NCBI GenBank assembly: GCA_024278775.1
Contig: JAJRSP010000004.1
Location: 1-16,950 of the forward strand
From: Planctomycetota bacterium
GTDB lineage: Bacteria; Planctomycetota; Phycisphaerae; UBA1845
DNA: 16,950 bases
Direction of reading: 5' to 3'
Position numbers and translations under genes: made by a program. Positions 15,146-16,950 of the stretch are shown here, in pieces. How positions within the stretch are numbered: position 1 is the first letter of the stretch; each line of letters starts with the position of its first letter. The notes below the pieces were generated by a model. The model was not told the DNA's origin. It searched no databases and saw only the letters and a list, made by a program, of their open reading frames with translations.

Positions 15146-16300
15146 TTACACGGCGTCTATGGGTTCACCGCGAAGCACGTGGGACAGCGCTCCGATGAGC
15201 GTTTCCACCACAAGCTGCGTGTTAAGATACCGCGTCAGATGATATTCCGCGTTGGCCAAGCGTCGGATCGCGGCCGAGGCCTGTTCCGGGTCGACAACGG
15301 CCGCGCATCGCTCAAGTTCCTGCGCGAAGGCCGCGTTGGTCGGCTCAGCGGAACTACCGACAGAGAGTTTCAATACGTCCGCGAACCAGATCGCGGCAAG
15401 CTGAAACATCGTACGGTAGGCCCTGCGCGTCGATTCGGCCGGTGTCATTTCCGGATCACGTTTGAGGAACGCCTTGCCGAGCGATGCCGACGTCTCAGCC
15501 CAGGATTTGATCACCGTGGGTAGCTGATCCGGCGTGGAGCGGATGAGGCTGCGAACGATGCCTTCGTTCGCATCGAACATCCCATCGTCCGTCCACTGCA
15601 CGGCCCGGCCCAGGCTGCCGTCGCAGGCACGGGCGTACCACGCTCGCTGAGCTTCGGGACACTCCGGCCGAAGATCAGCCAGCCGCGACTCGACAAAGGA
15701 TGTCGGAAGCGGGCCGAGTGGCACGAGTTGGCACCGGGAGCGCGTGGTGTCGAGCATTGTATCCAGCGCTGTCACAAGAAGAACCAGAAATGTGTTCGGA
15801 GGCGGTTCTTCCAACGTTTTGAGCAACGCGTTTTGGGCGGGGGGTTCAAGCAGGTCGGCCTCGCGGATGATGAACACCTTGGCCCGTCCACTGACCGGCT
15901 TCAACCCGACGCAACCGGTCAGGAAATGGCGGATGACATCGATGCCCAGAGTCAGTCCCTTGCGTTTGCGCACTTCCGGTTCCGGATGTTTGCGGTGTAG
16001 CTGTCGGTAGATCAGGTGAAGATCCGGGTGGGTGTCGGCCGCGATCATTCGGCAGTTTTTGCATTGGCCGCACCCGACGCGAAGCGACTCGGCGTTACGC
16101 ACCAGGTCGCCGTTAGCGTCAACGGGTTGCGTCACGGGGTGTTCGCAGAGCAGCAGTTGCGCCAACCCCATTGCGAGCATTTCCTTTCCTACGCCCTCGG
16201 GGCCGTGGAAAAGATAGGCATGGGGCAGGCGGTCACGCGAGAACGCTTGTTGCAGGATGCGCTGGGCCGGGGCCTGATGTGTGACGTTACAGAGTGACAC
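15146..16300 (-). CDS. holB: DNA polymerase III delta-prime subunit (clamp loader)
   Basis: Part of the clamp-loader complex that places the sliding clamp on primed DNA. The 384-residue protein has the AAA+ fold: a P-loop-like GPEGVGKE at 33-40, a four-Cys zinc module (C52, C77, C80 and C83, the last three in CGQCKNC), the sequence AQNALLKTLEEPPPN (155-169) and the SRC motif at 188-190 in TTRSRCQ. The C-terminal half (about 210-384) is helical and poorly conserved, as usual. The spacing between the first and second zinc Cys is longer than in the E. coli protein. Start GTG 16300 lies inside the end of tmk (14-base overlap), with GGAG ten bases upstream. The tmk-holB order is common in bacteria. 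A DnaX-like protein is the main alternative, but the size and motifs favour delta-prime. Confidence 0.92.
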   Translation of the reverse strand: MSLCNVTHQAPAQRILQQAFSRDRLPHAYLFHGPEGVGKEMLAMGLAQLLLCEHPVTQPVDANGDLVRNAESLRVGCGQCKNCRMIAADTHPDLHLIYRQLHRKHPEPEVRKRKGLTLGIDVIRHFLTGCVGLKPVSGRAKVFIIREADLLEPPAQNALLKTLEEPPPNTFLVLLVTALDTMLDTTRSRCQLVPLGPLPTSFVESRLADLRPECPEAQRAWYARACDGSLGRAVQWTDDGMFDANEGIVRSLIRSTPDQLPTVIKSWAETSASLGKAFLKRDPEMTPAESTRRAYRTMFQLAAIWFADVLKLSVGSSAEPTNAAFAQELERCAAVVDPEQASAAIRRLANAEYHLTRYLNTQLVVETLIGALSHVLRGEPIDAV

Positions 16301-16943
16301 AGCTGAGGCACTCCATGATTCGTTCGTGGACGGTATCGACGTCGCCGGTGCCGATTACGATGCCCACCGGGGTCGGGTAATACGACGGCAACGCCAGGAA
16401 CAGCTCGTGAACGCGCCGGTGAAACTCGGACGGTCTACGCTCCATCGCGTCGGCCTCACCCCCGCGTCGCTTGATTCGTTCGAAGCCATCGTCCACACCG
16501 ACATCGAGAACGATCGTACACGCGGGCCAGGTGTCTCCCACGGCGTGACGTGCTATCTCGATCACGCGCTTGGGGTCGATTCCGGCTGCACCCTGGTAGG
16601 CGCAGGTCGAGCTGACGAATCGGTCGCAGATGATTGTCTGCCCGGCTCGCAACGCGGGACGAATGACCTCCGCGAGTAGCTGGGCACGCGAGGCCATGAA
16701 CAACAGCGTTTCGCAGGTCGGGTCCATATCTCCGAGGTCATGGTCAAGCAGCACCCGCCGGATGCGATCGCCGATCACCGTGCCGCCGGGGTCGCGGCAG
16801 GATACGACATCGAGCTTGGCACTGGTCAACGCCGAGACGAGCCGCTGCTGCTGCGTCGTTTTGCCTGCGCCGTCCGGTCCATCGAGCACGATGAACGAGC
16901 CGCGCAGCTTTTCGGTGATCGTGGCGATGTCAGTTTCGTTCAA
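16287..16943 (-). CDS. tmk: Thymidylate (dTMP) kinase, start uncertain at window edge
   Basis: Cytoplasmic enzyme that phosphorylates dTMP to dTDP with ATP, needed for DNA synthesis. Over 218 residues it shows the P-loop GPDGAGKTT (22-30), RDPGGT (50-55, for the usual REPGGT), LLFMASRAQL (81-90), the DRF motif with substrate residues in CDRFVSSTCAYQG (106-118) and an Arg-rich lid (about 158-177). The given start is TTG 16943. The frame stays open to the right edge, so the true start may lie just outside; typical family proteins begin only a few residues before FIVLDG (17-22), which would fit a start near here. It overlaps holB by 14 bases, and the two are surely co-transcribed. Confidence 0.93.
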   Translation of the reverse strand: MNETDIATITEKLRGSFIVLDGPDGAGKTTQQQRLVSALTSAKLDVVSCRDPGGTVIGDRIRRVLLDHDLGDMDPTCETLLFMASRAQLLAEVIRPALRAGQTIICDRFVSSTCAYQGAAGIDPKRVIEIARHAVGDTWPACTIVLDVGVDDGFERIKRRGGEADAMERRPSEFHRRVHELFLALPSYYPTPVGIVIGTGDVDTVHERIMECLSCVTL

Positions 16944-16950
16944 GACAGAA

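Noticed and set aside
14885..15523. + strand frame of 212 codons overlapping the end of ilvC and the holB region
   Set aside because: Antisense shadow of holB with no recognisable domain; its first part overlaps the well-supported ilvC C terminus.

Overview
This GC-rich window looks like bacterial chromosome, most likely from the Planctomycetota. That is inferred from the long run of exported amidohydrolase paralogues carrying charged, KEKE-type inserts; there is no rRNA or other marker here to prove it. The four genes on the right are ordinary housekeeping genes and show no sign of a plasmid or phage.

Left part (2-12088, all + strand): eight consecutive genes, the first cut off by the window edge, encode nine amidohydrolase-fold (COG1228, imidazolonepropionase-like) domains. 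Seven have a visible N-terminal signal peptide, so the products should act outside the cytoplasm. Most junctions overlap by 1-4 bases (1072, 5279, 8056, 9336, 10724), so this is one co-translated unit. Every member keeps the C-terminal family signature (x-GS-x-E-x-GK-x-A-DL, then a GDP-like motif and a VNG/VGG strand). Only the gene at 8056-9336 keeps the complete set of metal ligands (HxH, H, H, D). The others have lost some or all of them. The gene at 2283-3758 carries instead a Cys/His-rich, zinc-ribbon-like insert. The gene at 5279-8059 is a double-domain fusion with an extra beta-rich insert. The simplest reading is one catalytic subunit surrounded by degenerate pseudo-enzyme paralogues that have structural, binding or regulatory jobs, possibly in a hetero-oligomeric exported complex. 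The substrate cannot be told from sequence.

Right part: a convergent spacer (12089-12298) with a possible terminator hairpin at the end of the cluster, then mgtE (Mg2+ channel/transporter, - strand). A divergent 284-base region with two clear inverted repeats leads to ilvC (ketol-acid reductoisomerase, + strand). Convergent to ilvC is the replication pair tmk-holB (- strand, overlapping by 14 bases): dTMP kinase, then the DNA polymerase III delta-prime clamp-loader subunit. Tmk runs up to the right edge and its true start may lie outside the window.

No tRNA, rRNA, CRISPR array, insertion sequence or phage gene was seen.
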